Shown piece by piece: positions 1 to 11,856 of a stretch of DNA of 64,000 nt. The notes under the pieces are model-generated. The model made no database searches. It was not told the DNA's origin and saw only the letters and a list, made by a program, of their open reading frames with translations. The DNA is from Spodoptera frugiperda. Its lineage: Eukaryota > Arthropoda > Insecta > Lepidoptera > Noctuidae. The DNA is taken from the NCBI RefSeq assembly GCF_023101765.2, contig NC_064216.1:2480001-2544000 (forward strand). The letters are read 5' to 3'. The position numbers and the translations under genes were made by a program. Position 1 is the first letter of the stretch, and each line of letters begins with the position of its first letter.

Positions 1-92
1 GTTTCAAGTGTCCATGGGCAGCGCCGATTGCAATGTTTCCGATTTTTCCATCAAGTGATCCGTCAGCTCGTTTACCGGCTTGTTCCATAAAA
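1..92 (+). repeat. SINE-like family B, 3' fragment
   Basis: This is the 3' part of an interspersed repeat whose full copies lie at 3858-4132 and 60611-60884. The shared core is the 'tcaagtgatccgtcagctcg' type block followed by 'tttaccggctt' and an A-run. The 5' part lies outside the window or is lost. Confidence 0.6.
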
Positions 93-743
93 AAAATAGT
101 CATATAAGTTAATGTACCTACACTGATAGAGCAATCAGAGTTTGCACGGGTGCGCGTCGTAATAGGAATTTAAAACAAAATGGTTTCTTACATAAGCGGT
201 CGGTCAATGCCAAGGTCGTATGGTATCTACCATATCTAATTGTATTTAACGCATTCTTACGACAACATTACCTATGTGCAATTTCCATTGTTTTCTAGAA
301 ATGAATGGAAAATAAATTGCAGATTGCAGTTCCGATCTTTTCTTTATGACTTCGTTTAGGTAGTATTTATATAACATTTACATAAATAGATTTGTAAGGA
401 ATAGTATGGTAGTAATCAGTTTCGATTACCTATACCGATTACCTCGTATTACGATATCGACAGCCTTTAATTCGATGAATGAGCATTTTTCCTATCTATT
501 CTTTAGTGCATTCAGTTCGTGAACAAAAAACAAAGGTTACTTTGTGAGGACCTATTTGTTTTCCTATATAAATTGGATCCAAAACTGTTGATACAAGAGC
601 TGAATAAAATGCTCTGGAGAATTTATGTATGTATATTCAGAACTGTCTATCTTTGCTCGCAGAGATATTTTTCGGATAATAGCACATTGATTTCCTAAAA
701 AGCAATAGAGGAAAATATGATGAATAATAACTAACGCGACAGT

Positions 744-880
744 CGCCACGTTGTGTGTCGCGTTATGCTGCTCATTAATACGAGCTTCTACCATGGCTTG
801 AAACTAGTCGAGTTCCTAGTTAAATAACCACGCGTAAAAGCCAAAAAACATAATAATTTAATGAGAAAACTAATCTTAAG
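744..880. repeat. Family H fold-back fragment
   Basis: It shares the 'cttgaaactagtcgagttcc' core and the flanking 'gctgctcat' block with 54605-54730 and with the palindromic copy at 50606-50715. It is a degraded member of a small palindromic repeat family. Confidence 0.5.
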
Positions 881-939
881 ATCAGTGGACTGTTCTATCT
901 GATTATGAAATCGATTACACCAACTTTGTTTTGAGTTCT

Positions 940-1239
940 TTACGCACAATATGCAACACGTGTAAGACTAGAGGTCTTTTGTCTTTTTAAACGGACCAAA
1001 TAATTTATAGCGGAAAAAATCTGTCTATCGTGAAAAATACAAAAATAAAATTCTGTAAATAAATACTCTCGTATTTGATGTAGATATTTCCTGAATGGTG
1101 TTAGTTGGGGGCTAGGCAGAGTGCCAGGTCCACACGATTTCGTTGGATAAATCGATGCAGTCTTAATGGCCACTGGCACGGTGCCGATAGGAAGAAGAGT
1201 AAATGGGTCTCTATTAAATTCATTAAAAACATTTGACAT
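940..1239 (-). CDS. Possible first coding exon, unidentified
   Basis: A 99-codon open frame starts with ATG at 1239. It follows a good minus-strand acceptor (T-rich tract then ACAG near 1263), with only about 20 bp of leader between. The first ~50 residues (beginning MSNVFNEFNRDPF) look coding-like, rich in Pro, Thr and Ser; the rest is low quality and may be intron read-through. A possible donor lies near 1069 (GAGA|GTATTT). No domain is recognised and no partner exon was found in the window. It could equally be chance. Confidence 0.2.
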   Translation of the reverse strand: MSNVFNEFNRDPFTLLPIGTVPVAIKTASIYPTKSCGPGTLPSPQLTPFRKYLHQIREYLFTEFYFCIFHDRQIFSAINYLVRLKRQKTSSLTRVAYCA

Positions 1240-1454
1240 TTATAATTAAACATTTACCTGCTGTAAAATTAAAGTGCATTTTGAAAAAATATACGATTAT
1301 ATTTGAATAACATAATAAGTACTTAGGTACCTCTTCTAGAAATCAAAGCTAATGATCTAACTTCTTTACTATGGTAAAAAGTAGGTGCGGTAATAACACT
1401 ACACTTCTGGCTACGACTTCAGAAAAAACAAACATGACGTTAAGTTAGATATTA

Positions 1455-1636
1455 TCCTACTAATATGATAAATACGACAGTTTGTATGCTGTTTATCTGT
1501 TTGTTACTCCTTCGCGTCACAACGGCTGAAAGGATCGAAATGAATTTTGAGACGGGTAAATTATGGTCAGGAGTAACACATAGGTCACTATTAATTATCC
1601 TACGGGAACGCGGGCGAAGCCGCTGGGAAATGCTAG
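1455..1636 (+). mobile_element. Non-autonomous Helitron-like element
   Basis: It begins TCCTACTAATAT and ends in a short GC hairpin (gcgggcgaagccgc) followed by CTAG. It sits between A and T, the insertion site of Helitrons. It is a different subfamily from the copies at 16927 and 17290. Confidence 0.55.
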
Positions 1637-2375
1637 TGTAACAAATATAATACGAATACTTAACTTAATTTCTATAATCCCGTGGGTTCACTAACATCCT
1701 GACATAATCTTTATTTGTAAGTTAGCACTTGATAATAACTTTCAATCATTAAGATCTTGTAACTCTGCCGTACTCAGAGACATTCAATTGCTAAGGACTG
1801 GGTTAAGGTACCATTAAATGACTCTGAATACGACGTTATAACAGTTACAAAATTCTGGAAGAATTAAAGACAGCCTTTAACTTATTTGCATCAAAACTAA
1901 CCCTAAAATCCACCTACCAAACCTTATCAAAACCTGCTAGGCAATTTAGGCGTTAAAAGCAAACAAACAGACTCACATACACAATATTAGCTAAGCTAGT
2001 CGTATAAACTGCGCATTATAGAATTAGAAAATCCACTGCAATATCCACACGTGTTTTTAGTTCGGTGACTGGACGTAAGGAGTTCACTGCCAAGGCTCCG
2101 TCCTCTGCCTGACTGGGCCAAGGTCTGGGTTCAATAAACCAACAACATGATCAATTCTTCATTAAGGTTACGTCAATTGGCTTCGTAGGTGAATAATTGT
2201 AATGTGGTTTTGAAATGAGAGGTAAGTTTAAGCATGGTTAAACAGTTAGATTTGCTAGAGTAAGTAATTATAAATTTGCTGTTCCGTAAGATATGAATTG
2301 AAATTTGATTGTCAATGTTTAGTATCCACTGAAATGATCAAGTTCGGACTTTACTCTGTCTTTAGTGAAAGTGTA

Positions 2376-2448
2376 GGTTTTTTGAGTATCAGACTCTTAC
2401 TGACTGAAACCACCCCATTCCTACTCGTGCTTTTCGAGCCGGTAAACT
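2376..2448 (-). repeat. SINE-like family A fragment
   Basis: A partial copy of the most abundant short repeat in the window. Its core reads 'cttactgactgaaaccaccc' followed by 'cattcctact' and 'cgagccgg'. Confidence 0.55.
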
Positions 2449-2481
2449 TGGGAGGTAGATAGGTACCTACCTCCCAAGTTT
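2444..2481. repeat. Short perfect inverted repeat
   Basis: Arms of 15 bp (aaacttgggaggtag and its complement) are separated by 8 bp. It lies at the edge of the family A fragment. No function is visible. Confidence 0.5.
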
Positions 2482-3229
2482 GATGAACTTACTTAGTTCA
2501 AGAACCATTATCGGAAATCATCACAAGTAAGATACTTGTTATTTATATAAATAGGCCCATAATTATACTATCGAAGCAACTACAACTTACCTGTTTACAA
2601 ATAGGTAGGTAAATAATTAATCATTTAATTAATCTATTTTACATATTTTTTTAATCACTTTCAAGATTACATTATAAAGTCATCTGAAAACAAAAGGACC
2701 TAAAGCAAACTCACAGAAGCAAGATATTTAAATCGGTAGCTATAAATTATTTGACCTTGACATTACTCGTCCCTTCGTACTTTTATTGGGGTTTACCTCA
2801 AACAGGCAGTATGAAGTATTCAAATAAAATAGCCAACTTTATCGCAGCGGACACTTTTATGCCAAAAGTTTGCGGCAAAGGGTCTCATTAGATTGTATTA
2901 GGTACCCACTTGGGGCCCAAGCCCAGCTCTTGAAATTGAACCTTAAATTATCTGTGTGCTCCGAAAATAAGGTAAAAAGAATATTAAATCGTGATTTTGC
3001 GAGTTTTATTTCAATATACTTATAGAGTTGTTAATCAAAAGTCGACTGTATTTCTTGATGTTATTAAGTCTTATTTTGATTTCAGCCACAAAGATCACCG
3101 AGCTTGAAGATTATGGAAGACCCTTTTATCTAGAGATGGTCAGGCAGTTGACTGTTGATGAATAAATAAAATATCACAATCGCTTCTTGAGGGCTCGGGT
3201 TCGCAACCTACGAACGCCAAAGTATCAAT

Positions 3230-3430
3230 GTGACATTTTCCGACTTATATGTTCTTTCTAAGATTATTTAAACACCACTGACAAACGGTGAAGAAAAACA
3301 TCATCAGGAAACCTAGGCTTACAATTTCTGGTTATAAGTTTGAAATCTCCAAACCGCATCGAGCACGAGTGGTAATTAATGCTCAAACCTTCTCCGTGTG
3401 AGAAGAGGCTTTGGTCAGCAGTGGCCATTA
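3230..3430 (-). repeat. SINE-like family C copy
   Basis: It matches, in reverse orientation, the copies at 10728-11000, 19082-19360 and 41556-41775. Shared blocks are 'gaaggtttgagcattaatca' and 'aaacttataa' on the repeat's own strand. Confidence 0.6.
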
Positions 3431-3857
3431 ATAGGCTATTGATAATGAAGTTGGTGCCTAGTACCTAATAGTAATAACGAATACAGATGGCTGAAAAACA
3501 CATTTACCTTGTGTAAATGTGTACACACACTAATAAAACTACGAAATTAGATCAACTACAATCGCTGAAAGTTACAGATTGATAAGGAAGTTTACACTGG
3601 TTTACATAGATAACAGTTTCTATCTAAAGTGATAACGAAATCTTCATTACATAACCCAGTACCTACATACCTAGGTACAGATAATTAGTTTGTCGACATT
3701 GTTAGAAAACAAAGGAAAGTGGGTACTTACAAGGCAAATAATTTGTAATTAGGTACGGTTATGCTCTTTCGTTTTTTCATAGAAAAATAATGTCTATAAT
3801 GTGTCTGGTACGTGTGAATGAGATATCATCCATACCATACTATACCACGCAAATGTT

Positions 3858-4132
3858 AAGTGTGGGAGAGCCATGCACGATCACGAATGGGCTAGAGTGA
3901 TACCACGACTTGACAGAAAACCGACGTGAAACAACGGTTGCGTTGTGTTTCGTTGTGTGAGCGAGGTTACGGAGGCCTAGTTACCCGCCTTCGCAATCTT
4001 CCCAATACCCGATTCCCCAACAACGCTTAAATTCCTTTTAATTCGGCGTGTGGGGACGCCGGCAACGCACTTATAACGATTGCTTACCATCAGGTGATCC
4101 GTCTGCTCGTTTACCGGCTTATACTATAAAAA
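3858..4132 (+). repeat. SINE-like family B, near full length
   Basis: A repeat of about 275 bp running from 'gtgtgggagagccatgc' through 'agaaaaccgacgtgaaacaa' and 'ccggcaacgcactt' to 'atcaggtgatccgtctgctc' and a terminal A-run. This layout is typical of widespread lepidopteran SINEs. Confidence 0.65.
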
Positions 4133-4469
4133 CCCATGGAACAAAAGTAGTTTGGAATTTCTAATGATGAAAAATAATGTGTAATACGGTCTATCGTCCA
4201 AATATTTCCGCTAAGCAATAACAATCTTATGAACACAAATAGGTTAGCAGACGAAGCTTATTGATAAATGATAGGTCAAGGAAATCCTCTCAATCAGACA
4301 AATTAAACAGCTTTTGTTCAATCTACATAATACTATTTAAATTGATATTACATTTTCACGTAAATTGTCAAGAATTAGTTTTATGTGGGTTTGTGCGAGA
4401 AAACTCGTTTTACTTTGAACTCAAAACTTGATCTTTAAAGTAGTTATGTTATAATTTACCACATTAAAG

Positions 4470-4645
4470 AAAGCGTTTGCCCCACACTAGGAGTTTGTCC
4501 TGTGTCGTGGGTGCGTTTACAAACATACAAGTTCGCATGTACATGGCACCCAGACCCGGAACAACAATTTGTGGATCACACTCGAATCGAACTCGCTACA
4601 CGTTGCACGGCAGCCACTTGCCTAGCCACAACGCCAAGGCAAGAT
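4470..4645 (-). repeat. tRNA-like SINE family D copy
   Basis: On the minus strand it carries a B-box-like 'cgagttcgattcgagtgtga' segment, followed by 'tccacaaattg' and 'catgtacatgcgaacttgta'. It is related to 47157-47645 and 61966-62125. It is not a functional tRNA gene because no complete cloverleaf can be drawn. Confidence 0.55.
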
Positions 4646-4876
4646 GTTTGACTTATCATGATTTTTCACGAAATTTCTGATAGTTTTTGCTGACGCTTCT
4701 CTAGTAAGTACCAGGAAAGCATCATACTACAAGAGGTTATCGGAAGAATTTCATAACTGGGACTGCTCTAGGAAAATAGTTTTATGTGGCCGTTGACATT
4801 ATATGGCTAGATTGAGTTATATACCAGCTTATTTTGTATACAGAACATACCAACTTAGATTTTAGACCTGAACCCG

Positions 4877-5036
4877 GGTTTTGATAATCCGAAGCCGCGG
4901 ACTACCTAGCGGGTTTACGGGCTCAAAATGCAGGAGTAAGAAAGTGGTTGGTTATGTGTTAGTAAGAGTCTGATACTCCCTCTCGCCTCACCCAAGGCGG
5001 GAGAAGACATTGGATGATTTTGTCCCCTTAAAAAAT
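4877..5036 (+). repeat. SINE-like family A copy
   Basis: It starts near 'gccgcggactacctagcggg', passes 'ctgatactccctctcgcctc' and ends 'cattggatgatttt' with a C-run and A-run. The A-tailed 3' end indicates retroposition. Confidence 0.65.
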
Positions 5037-5591
5037 GAGTTTGGATGAAAACTTAGTTTTAAATATTTAACTCGAGAATGGTATAGAAACTATTTCCCCA
5101 TCATCAATTCAAAAACATGCAAATATTAATTAAATATTTTTAAACATTTTACGACAACACGAGCCTGCTTTTAAGACCTTAAACGCAATGGCCGCCTATC
5201 AACAGAGTCGGTTTTATCGTCCCACTGGCCATTAATAAAATAAATAAAAAATGTTGTAGTGCACACATCACGCGTCCACAAGCATCGACCTTGGCTTTAC
5301 AACTGCGTAGTTCGCGGTGTAGTTGCCATGCGTTTAGTTGAAATTAGGATTGTCTCATTGGCAATTGTTTTTTTTAGTATAAAAGACGGTGGATCCATAC
5401 TAGGAATCTCTCGTGTGTCGAATTTCGCTTAGACGTCGCAGCCAGTGTTTTAATAAGATTAATATAATAAAGGTTTTTCATAAGACTTGTTGTTATTTTA
5501 TTTTGAACAGTCCAACAAAACAGGACGCAAAAATAATTAGTATAATTTGAGTATTTGGTAAAAGAAGGTCTTTAGGTATGTATATGTATAC

Positions 5592-5633
5592 TTTGGGGCT
5601 GAAACTCACCTACTGTTGAGTTTCAGCCCCAAA
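5592..5633. repeat. Perfect 17-bp hairpin
   Basis: Left arm tttggggctgaaactca pairs perfectly with the right arm over 17 bp, with an 8-nt loop. No surrounding repeat family explains it. Confidence 0.7.
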
Positions 5634-6454
5634 ACTTCGCCGTTATTACGAAGTCAGATGCTAATATTAATTTCACTTAGCTGATCCGGCAAACTGCATA
5701 TCGCGTCAAACATTTTGTTTTTACCTTTTAAATCTTCCCTGGACTTTGATAAATGCTTAAAGACCAAAATCGGCTAATTCGGTCTAGCTGTTCTCGAGTT
5801 TTAGCGAGACATGATCAGCATTGAGATTTATATATAGAGATTAGGTACAATGTATCTAAAAAAGTTACTATTAATCTTTACATGTCAATTTATGAAACAC
5901 GAAAGTAATTCAACCTTAATATTTCAAGCCTGACAAATTAATTAAGTAGGTAACCCTTAAATAATTCCTTAATTTTCCCAACATTTTCAAACAACATGGT
6001 CACTCTACGCCCATCTCAATATTGAAGACCGAAAAAATCTAATAAACCGTATTCATAACATTGCTCGTTTTGTATGTAATGTTAAACACCATTTACGAAT
6101 AAAGCCAGCGATGTATGTTGTAGCTTGAATTACGTTCGTAAGTCAAAGTTCATAGGTGTAAGCTGACGATAATATTGGTAATTTTACATCATTCCTCGTT
6201 GATAAAAATAGATATTTGTAATGTGTTTATTTATATTTATTAAATATACTCACGTGTCATAACATTTTAATCTTAATATTGAATATTTCGTTGTTTCGTA
6301 GGTTGCGTCTTTAGTTTAATTTAAATCTTTCCTGTTTTTCTATTTTTATTAGAAAGAAAAGAAATAATTAATTAAGTCAACTTGCTGTAGTGTAAGTGTA
6401 ATTAATGTAAGGGTAATTGAAGAGCTGTACTCGCTAGTAGAGCTTGTCTCCATT

Positions 6455-6850
6455 AATTTACGTGAGCACCGTAATTTTTTGGTTAATTTAGTACATCTGT
6501 AATCATTATAAAAAGCCGTGACTTCTTCTTATTTCATATATTAAGAGCTGTCCTCTGTATTTAGTTTGCACAACTGCATAATGTGTCAGCTGAAGAAATA
6601 CTGAAGCCGTTATAATGTAGGTACTCAATGCCTTCTATACGCGATAACAAAATAAATATACGTTACAAATACAATTTACTATTTATTTACGATAATACGA
6701 TGTTTTTACAAGAATTATAAGTTATTAATGTACATAATTCATATTATAAATCACTACATAGTATAAAACAATAACAAGTCGCTATCTCTGTCCCTATGTC
6801 TCTTTGTAGGTATGCTTAAATCTTTAAAACTACGCAACGGATTTTTATAT
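6455..6850 (+). repeat. Direct repeat, upstream copy
   Basis: About 390 bp that recur at 7985-8395. The segment from 'caatgccttctatacgcgat' through 'gtttttacaagaattataag' to 'tactacgcaacgg' type sequence is nearly identical. Its left end carries the 'ccattaatttacgtgag' block of MITE family G. Confidence 0.75.
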
Positions 6851-7984
6851 TCCGTCGCATCATGAACAGGAAAACTCTATTCATATGAGACGTGAGAATA
6901 TCATCGCAATGTCTGTCGATTTTGACGTTTTGTCAAATACGATCAGATACTATGCATGGTAGTGTGTGTAATGTTTTATTTATTGATTTAATGATGTAGT
7001 TCATAAGCATTATTTTCGAAAAATATTAGCGTTCTGCACTTCTCCTACACATAAACTAAGTATAAGTGTACCAAATTTTATGCTCCTACGTCCGCGCAAT
7101 TTTGTAAAAACTCCAAAGTTTTAGCGTCAGTATTAGCTGATAATACATGCATAATATATACCATTGTATGCAAAACTGGGGCTCGCCAATACTATTTTAC
7201 TATGTGTATGGACGTTGCGGTGTAATATTAGCATTTTTTTACCATAAACAGGTTGCACTATTCGGGCTCCGGATTTGGTCTAATAAGAGACCCGGTGCCT
7301 CCTTTAGGTGTAGATGGTACCGGGTAGTTTGAGCTGATAAAAATCCCCTAGCTTTTTCCTTAAAAAACATAGTGCCTTTTGAAGGTTTCCCCCGTACAAA
7401 AAGATACATTATTTAATTAAAAACTTTAGAGTGGATTTCATAATCTAAAACCAGCTGTTTCTGTACCATTCTCTTACATGTAAAGTGCATTGTACTTATG
7501 GTGACTAATGGTGTAGCATGTACACATGTACTGTAGCTTACAATGTACTGTAACATTAATCCTCTTACTAAGCGTGTAGCTGTTGCAGATGCACACGTGG
7601 TAAACAAACTCCCACGCTTCTGTATCAATACTTTGTTGCTGGTTGTCTTAGCTTTGCCACTTGCGTGTGCGTGTATGGCAACTGTGGTCCATTAGGTCCT
7701 TACTATCATTACTTAACTACATGTACATATGTCTAATAACAGCTTGCCATGGTACTAACAATAACTGTTGAAAGGTGGGTGTAATCTATCCTCCTTTTGT
7801 AGCCACCGCCCACTCTAGCAACCTAATCGTTGCCGAACTACGGCTTCCAACTGTATCTCTTACCTTTTAAGATAAAACACTATTCCTTTGTAAATAAAGG
7901 GAGTGACTTGCAAATTATTTTACTCATAAAAGGTAAGGTTTAGGTTCATGTCAAATCCTTTCAAATAGACTGAAACTAGTAGAA

Positions 7985-8395
7985 CTTTTCTCCATTAAAT
8001 TACGTGAGTAAACCGTAATTTTTTGGTTAATTTTGTATGTCTCACAATTGTTATTATTAAATTCGATGACTTCTTCTTACATGTCATATAAGAGGATCTT
8101 ATAGTCTGTATTTAGTTTACACAACTGCATAATGTGCAATCAGCTAAATAAATACTGAAACACCGTTCATAATGTACTCAATGCCTTCTATACGCGATAA
8201 CAAATATACATTACAAATACAATTTACTATTTATTTACGATAATACGATGTTTTTACAAGAATTATAAGTTATTAATGTACATAATTCATATTATAAATC
8301 ACTACATAGTAAAAAACAATAACAAGTCGCTATCTCTATCCCTGTCCCTTTGTATGCTTAAAAATCTTTAAAAATACGCAACGGTTGTTACGCAA
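7985..8395 (+). repeat. Direct repeat, downstream copy
   Basis: Second copy of the 6455-6850 repeat. It lies immediately before the retroelement-type ORF at 8432. The two copies differ by scattered substitutions and small indels, most near their left ends. Confidence 0.75.
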
Positions 8396-8431
8396 TCTGT
8401 TTCGGAAAGTAGGTCTCAAGGCGAAGCCAAC

Positions 8432-9142
8432 GTGAACACACGTCGCGGGGCGCAAAACGTTTCAGTCAGCAGTTTTGCATCGGCGAAACTGAACTCATCG
8501 CCTAGTGCAAATAATGAGGTCGATGCACCGTGCCCCGCCGCTCCTCGTGTCTCTCCACGTGCAGAAAACACGTCACGCGAAGCTACGTCGGCCCCCAAAG
8601 TAGCTTACGCCGCAATTGCTGCCGCAAACACGACAGCTGCTACGCTACCTAAGCAGCCAAAAAGGGGTAAGCAGAACCGGCGCTGTGAATCCGTATCAAG
8701 GATTCCGGTACAGCGCTGTCCAGGAAAGCCTGAGTGTGATGAGGATGGCTTCATCAAAGTTCAAAAGAAGAAGAAGAAGCCTACTTCTCGCAATCAGTGC
8801 GGTACTGGACTGACCGGACCTAACATGCTGCTGCGTCCAGCTGTGCCTACGACGCTGCTGTATGTGTCCCGATTACACCACACCACGAAGGTTGAGGACA
8901 TCGTGGAGTATGTGAAGGTGAAGACCAACTGGACCTTGAGGGTCGTAAGGTTGGAACCGCGTCAAAATACCAACTTCAAGTCGTTTGTGGTGCGAGTTCC
9001 AACTCAACATCTCGACAAGTTCCTCAAGGCAGAATTTTGGCCGAAGGGTGTCATATACCGACGTTTTCGAGGCAGGCTACGTGACACCGAGCAGCGTAAT
9101 ACGACGCCACGCATCGTCACATCGTGTGACCTTAATAACTAA
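8432..9142 (+). CDS. Retroelement ORF1/gag-like protein, 236 aa
   Basis: An intact single-exon ORF. The N-terminal ~100 residues are Ser/Ala/Pro/Arg-rich and disordered. A basic stretch (residues ~108-118, KVQKKKKKPT) follows, then a compact C-terminal domain (~140-220) beginning TTLLYVSRLHHTTKVEDIVE and containing FKSFVVRVP and FWPKGVIYRRFRGR. I recall this C-terminal pattern from repeat-encoded proteins scattered through lepidopteran genomes; placing it as an ORF1/gag-like RNA-binding domain is inference. No endonuclease or reverse transcriptase follows. The downstream A/T-rich sequence with 'gatatgggccttcgttgcct' and TAAAT repeats (to ~9265) looks like a retroposon 3' end. Codon use is GC-richer than its surroundings, consistent with a mobile origin. 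Confidence 0.55.
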   Translation: MNTRRGAQNVSVSSFASAKLNSSPSANNEVDAPCPAAPRVSPRAENTSREATSAPKVAYAAIAAANTTAATLPKQPKRGKQNRRCESVSRIPVQRCPGKPECDEDGFIKVQKKKKKPTSRNQCGTGLTGPNMLLRPAVPTTLLYVSRLHHTTKVEDIVEYVKVKTNWTLRVVRLEPRQNTNFKSFVVRVPTQHLDKFLKAEFWPKGVIYRRFRGRLRDTEQRNTTPRIVTSCDLNN

Positions 9143-9265
9143 TATAAGAATTATGTATTTATAGTATTTTATGTTTTAGTATAGTATTATTGTATTGATA
9201 TGGGCCTTCGTTGCCTGATATAAATTATTATTAAATAAATTAAATTATTAAATTAAATAAATTTA
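9143..9265 (+). mobile_element. Presumed 3' end of the ORF1-only retroelement
   Basis: A/T-rich sequence after the stop codon, with 'tgggccttcgttgcctgata' then repeated TAAAT units. It is interpreted as the 3' UTR and tail of a non-LTR-type element. The boundary is approximate. Confidence 0.4.
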
Positions 9266-10165
9266 ATTGCAGGTGGGAAGGTGCTGCACACCGCATGCCG
9301 AAAATATAAGTACCTATCCATAGGAATAAAATAAATATTGTATTGTTAGTGTAGGTAGCATGAATTTCCGCAATATAACGCCTGATTCTATTCTATGGTT
9401 TATTAATGACAAAATCCTATGTCAAAAAATATTCCATTACGACGACAAATAGCAAACGGCGCCCACTCAGTCCACTCCATAACTGGACAGGAATTTACAC
9501 AAAACAAACAGTTATCGCAAATATGGAAGTTTGCGTAAAACATTTCCATCACAATATCGTTATGATTATTAGATATTGTGGTGCAACGGCGCGCCTACTC
9601 TAATTCAACGAAAAACGAAATTTCGTCCGAAACTTCGCAGATTGCATACTACAATTCTATCTATTGCGAACTTTCGTGAACAAAAATTAACGAATGAAAT
9701 GAAGATAAATAAATAGATTTTGATATGAAATTAAAAATAAAACGTTATTTTAAGTAATTCTATTAGTAAATCAACAAAACCTACGGCCGAAAATTAAACG
9801 AAACTTCGGATTCGAGAACCGGAGTAGGCTGTACACTTTAGTGGCCAGTCAAAATGTGATCGGACGGCATATTTGCTTGAGGTGGAGCTGTGCTTACCTT
9901 GGTCCGCCGCCCTTTAGCCCCCGCGTTGCAAAATGCCGTCACCTGTTTGAGTTTAGAACTCGTCTAATGAATTCTTCGAGCGCTACATTATCTGTGGCTT
10001 GAAATGTAGATTTGAATAACTATAATTTCAAATCTAATTATTGTATTGTTTCCATCATTGATCTAAGTTTAACTCAATGGTTTCTATTTTAATCTCTGGC
10101 TTTGCTTTGAAAATACAACTAGCTGCAACTGAGAAGATATTTAACTGACTTCGTTGAATGCTTTT

Positions 10166-10318
10166 TTTGAGGGGAGAAATCGTCCAATTACTTCTCTTGC
10201 TTTAGGCGACGCGGGAAGGAGTGTCAGATTCTTACTGACTAAAAACCACCCCATTCCTACTCTTGCTTTTCGAGCTAGAGCCACGGTAACCCGCTAGACA
10301 GTCCGCAGCTCCGGGTTA
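10166..10318 (-). repeat. SINE-like family A copy
   Basis: Reverse-oriented copy. It begins with a T-run (complement of the tail), then 'gtcagattcttactgact', 'cattcctact' and 'gtccgcagctccgg'. Confidence 0.65.
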
Positions 10319-10727
10319 GCATCAGCCCTACTGGGCCCCATCAGTGGTGGTGTGATGGCTCTTTGTTGTAGCTTAACAGTCACTCTTACCATCCATCGAT
10401 ACAACTAAATGAAAACTAGGTGAAGCACATGTATTTAAGTATTTCTCAAATGACAACACACAAATCAGTCATCAGAGAGCGCCAGTTTATTTATATATTG
10501 TTCTTTGTCAACAAGAGTGGTGGCAACCGTGCCAGTTCTGACGGTACGGCAGTCACGTACACGCAGGCAGAGTCAATGACTGACGTAAGGCGACAGATTA
10601 ATGAATTAACACGTAGGATGCATGATTTGATTGGACTAGATTCGTGTACCCTATTTGCTGGACACGTCTGTCATACTTTAATGTACTGCATATTGTCATA
10701 GGTGATTTAAATACATCATCAGTCTAT

Positions 10728-11000
10728 AAGTGGCCTGGCCAAAGGCCTCTTCTCACACGGAGAAGGTTTGAGCAATAATCGCCTCGCTTGCTCAATGCGG
10801 GTTGGCGATTTCAAACTTATAATTAGAAATTATAAACGTTTCCTCACTATGTTTTCATTCACCGTTTGTCAGTAGTGTGTAAATAATCAAATTTTAGAAA
10901 GTACCTACACGAAAAATTTCACATTGGTATTTGCCTTTAGTAGGTTTCAAACCCGCACTCTCATGCATGAGAAAAGGGGTCTTAAAGCGTCTTATACCTC
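10728..11000 (+). repeat. SINE-like family C copy
   Basis: Runs from 'ggcctcttctcacacggaga' through 'tttcaaacttataattag' and 'ttcaccgtttgtcagt' to 'gtaggtttcaaacccgcact', which resembles a Pol III B box. It is bordered on the right by a family A fragment at 11046-11110. Confidence 0.65.
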
Positions 11001-11562
11001 CGGGCCAACACGACATTTTTTTTTCATATAATTTAAAGAAACAAACTAAACTCTTACTGACTGAAACCACACCCATTCCTACTCCTCTTCGAGCCGGAGT
11101 CCCGGCATCTCATCAGGTCTTCCGCAACAGATAAGAGACCTTGGAACCTTTAAAAATGAAACAAACAGCGAACAACTGATACCTCGATCATTAAGTAGAT
11201 ATGTAAACACCTACCTACACATACCTACATAAAGTCCAATACTTATTGGCAACAACAGACTATAAACAACAAAACAGCTTGCATCAGACGGTACAGTCGT
11301 CACGTACGCTGATACACTCATACACTCATGGCCCAAGGCATGTTCACCCAAATACGCGAGGTTAGTAACCGCCCTTTATATACACTGCCGTATCTTCAGC
11401 TGCCAAACGACACTGAACGAGTCATCATACTCATTTAGGTACCCTGATTCCAAAGCGGGAGAAGTCATTGGATGATTTTCCCCCTCAAAAAAAAAAGGTA
11501 CCCTGATTGTTAACAAAACATCGTAAGAAGTAAGAAGTCACCTGGTTGGCGTCTCAGTAACA

Positions 11563-11856
11563 TTATTATGCAACGTTACGCCTTTTATCCCCGAAGGGGT
11601 AGGCAGAGGTGCACGTTACGGCCCGTAAGTCCGCTATACAATGTACACTCACTTTTCACCATTTGTGTTATAATTCCCATGTAATAGGGGGTGAGCCTAT
11701 TGCCATTATACTGGGCACAATTCCAGACTCCGTGCTACTACTGAGAAATTTTCGAAAAACCGAAAAATGCCCAGCAGTACTTTGCCCGACCCAAGAATCG
11801 AACCCAAGACCCCTTGCGTAGCAGTCGCACTTACGACCACTCGACCAACAAGGTAG
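11563..11856 (-). repeat. SINE-like family E copy
   Basis: Contains 'tatccccgaaggggtaggca', 'cccatgtaatagggggtgag' and 'ccaagaatcgaacccaagac'. The same blocks recur at 32205-32270, 33137-33370 and, split by an insertion, at 37520-37669/38345-38433. Confidence 0.65.

Noticed and set aside
9840..9960. Possible spliceosomal RNA gene (contains gcttaccttgg)
   Set aside because: Only a short match to a U1-like 5' end; no Sm site or stems in the right order.
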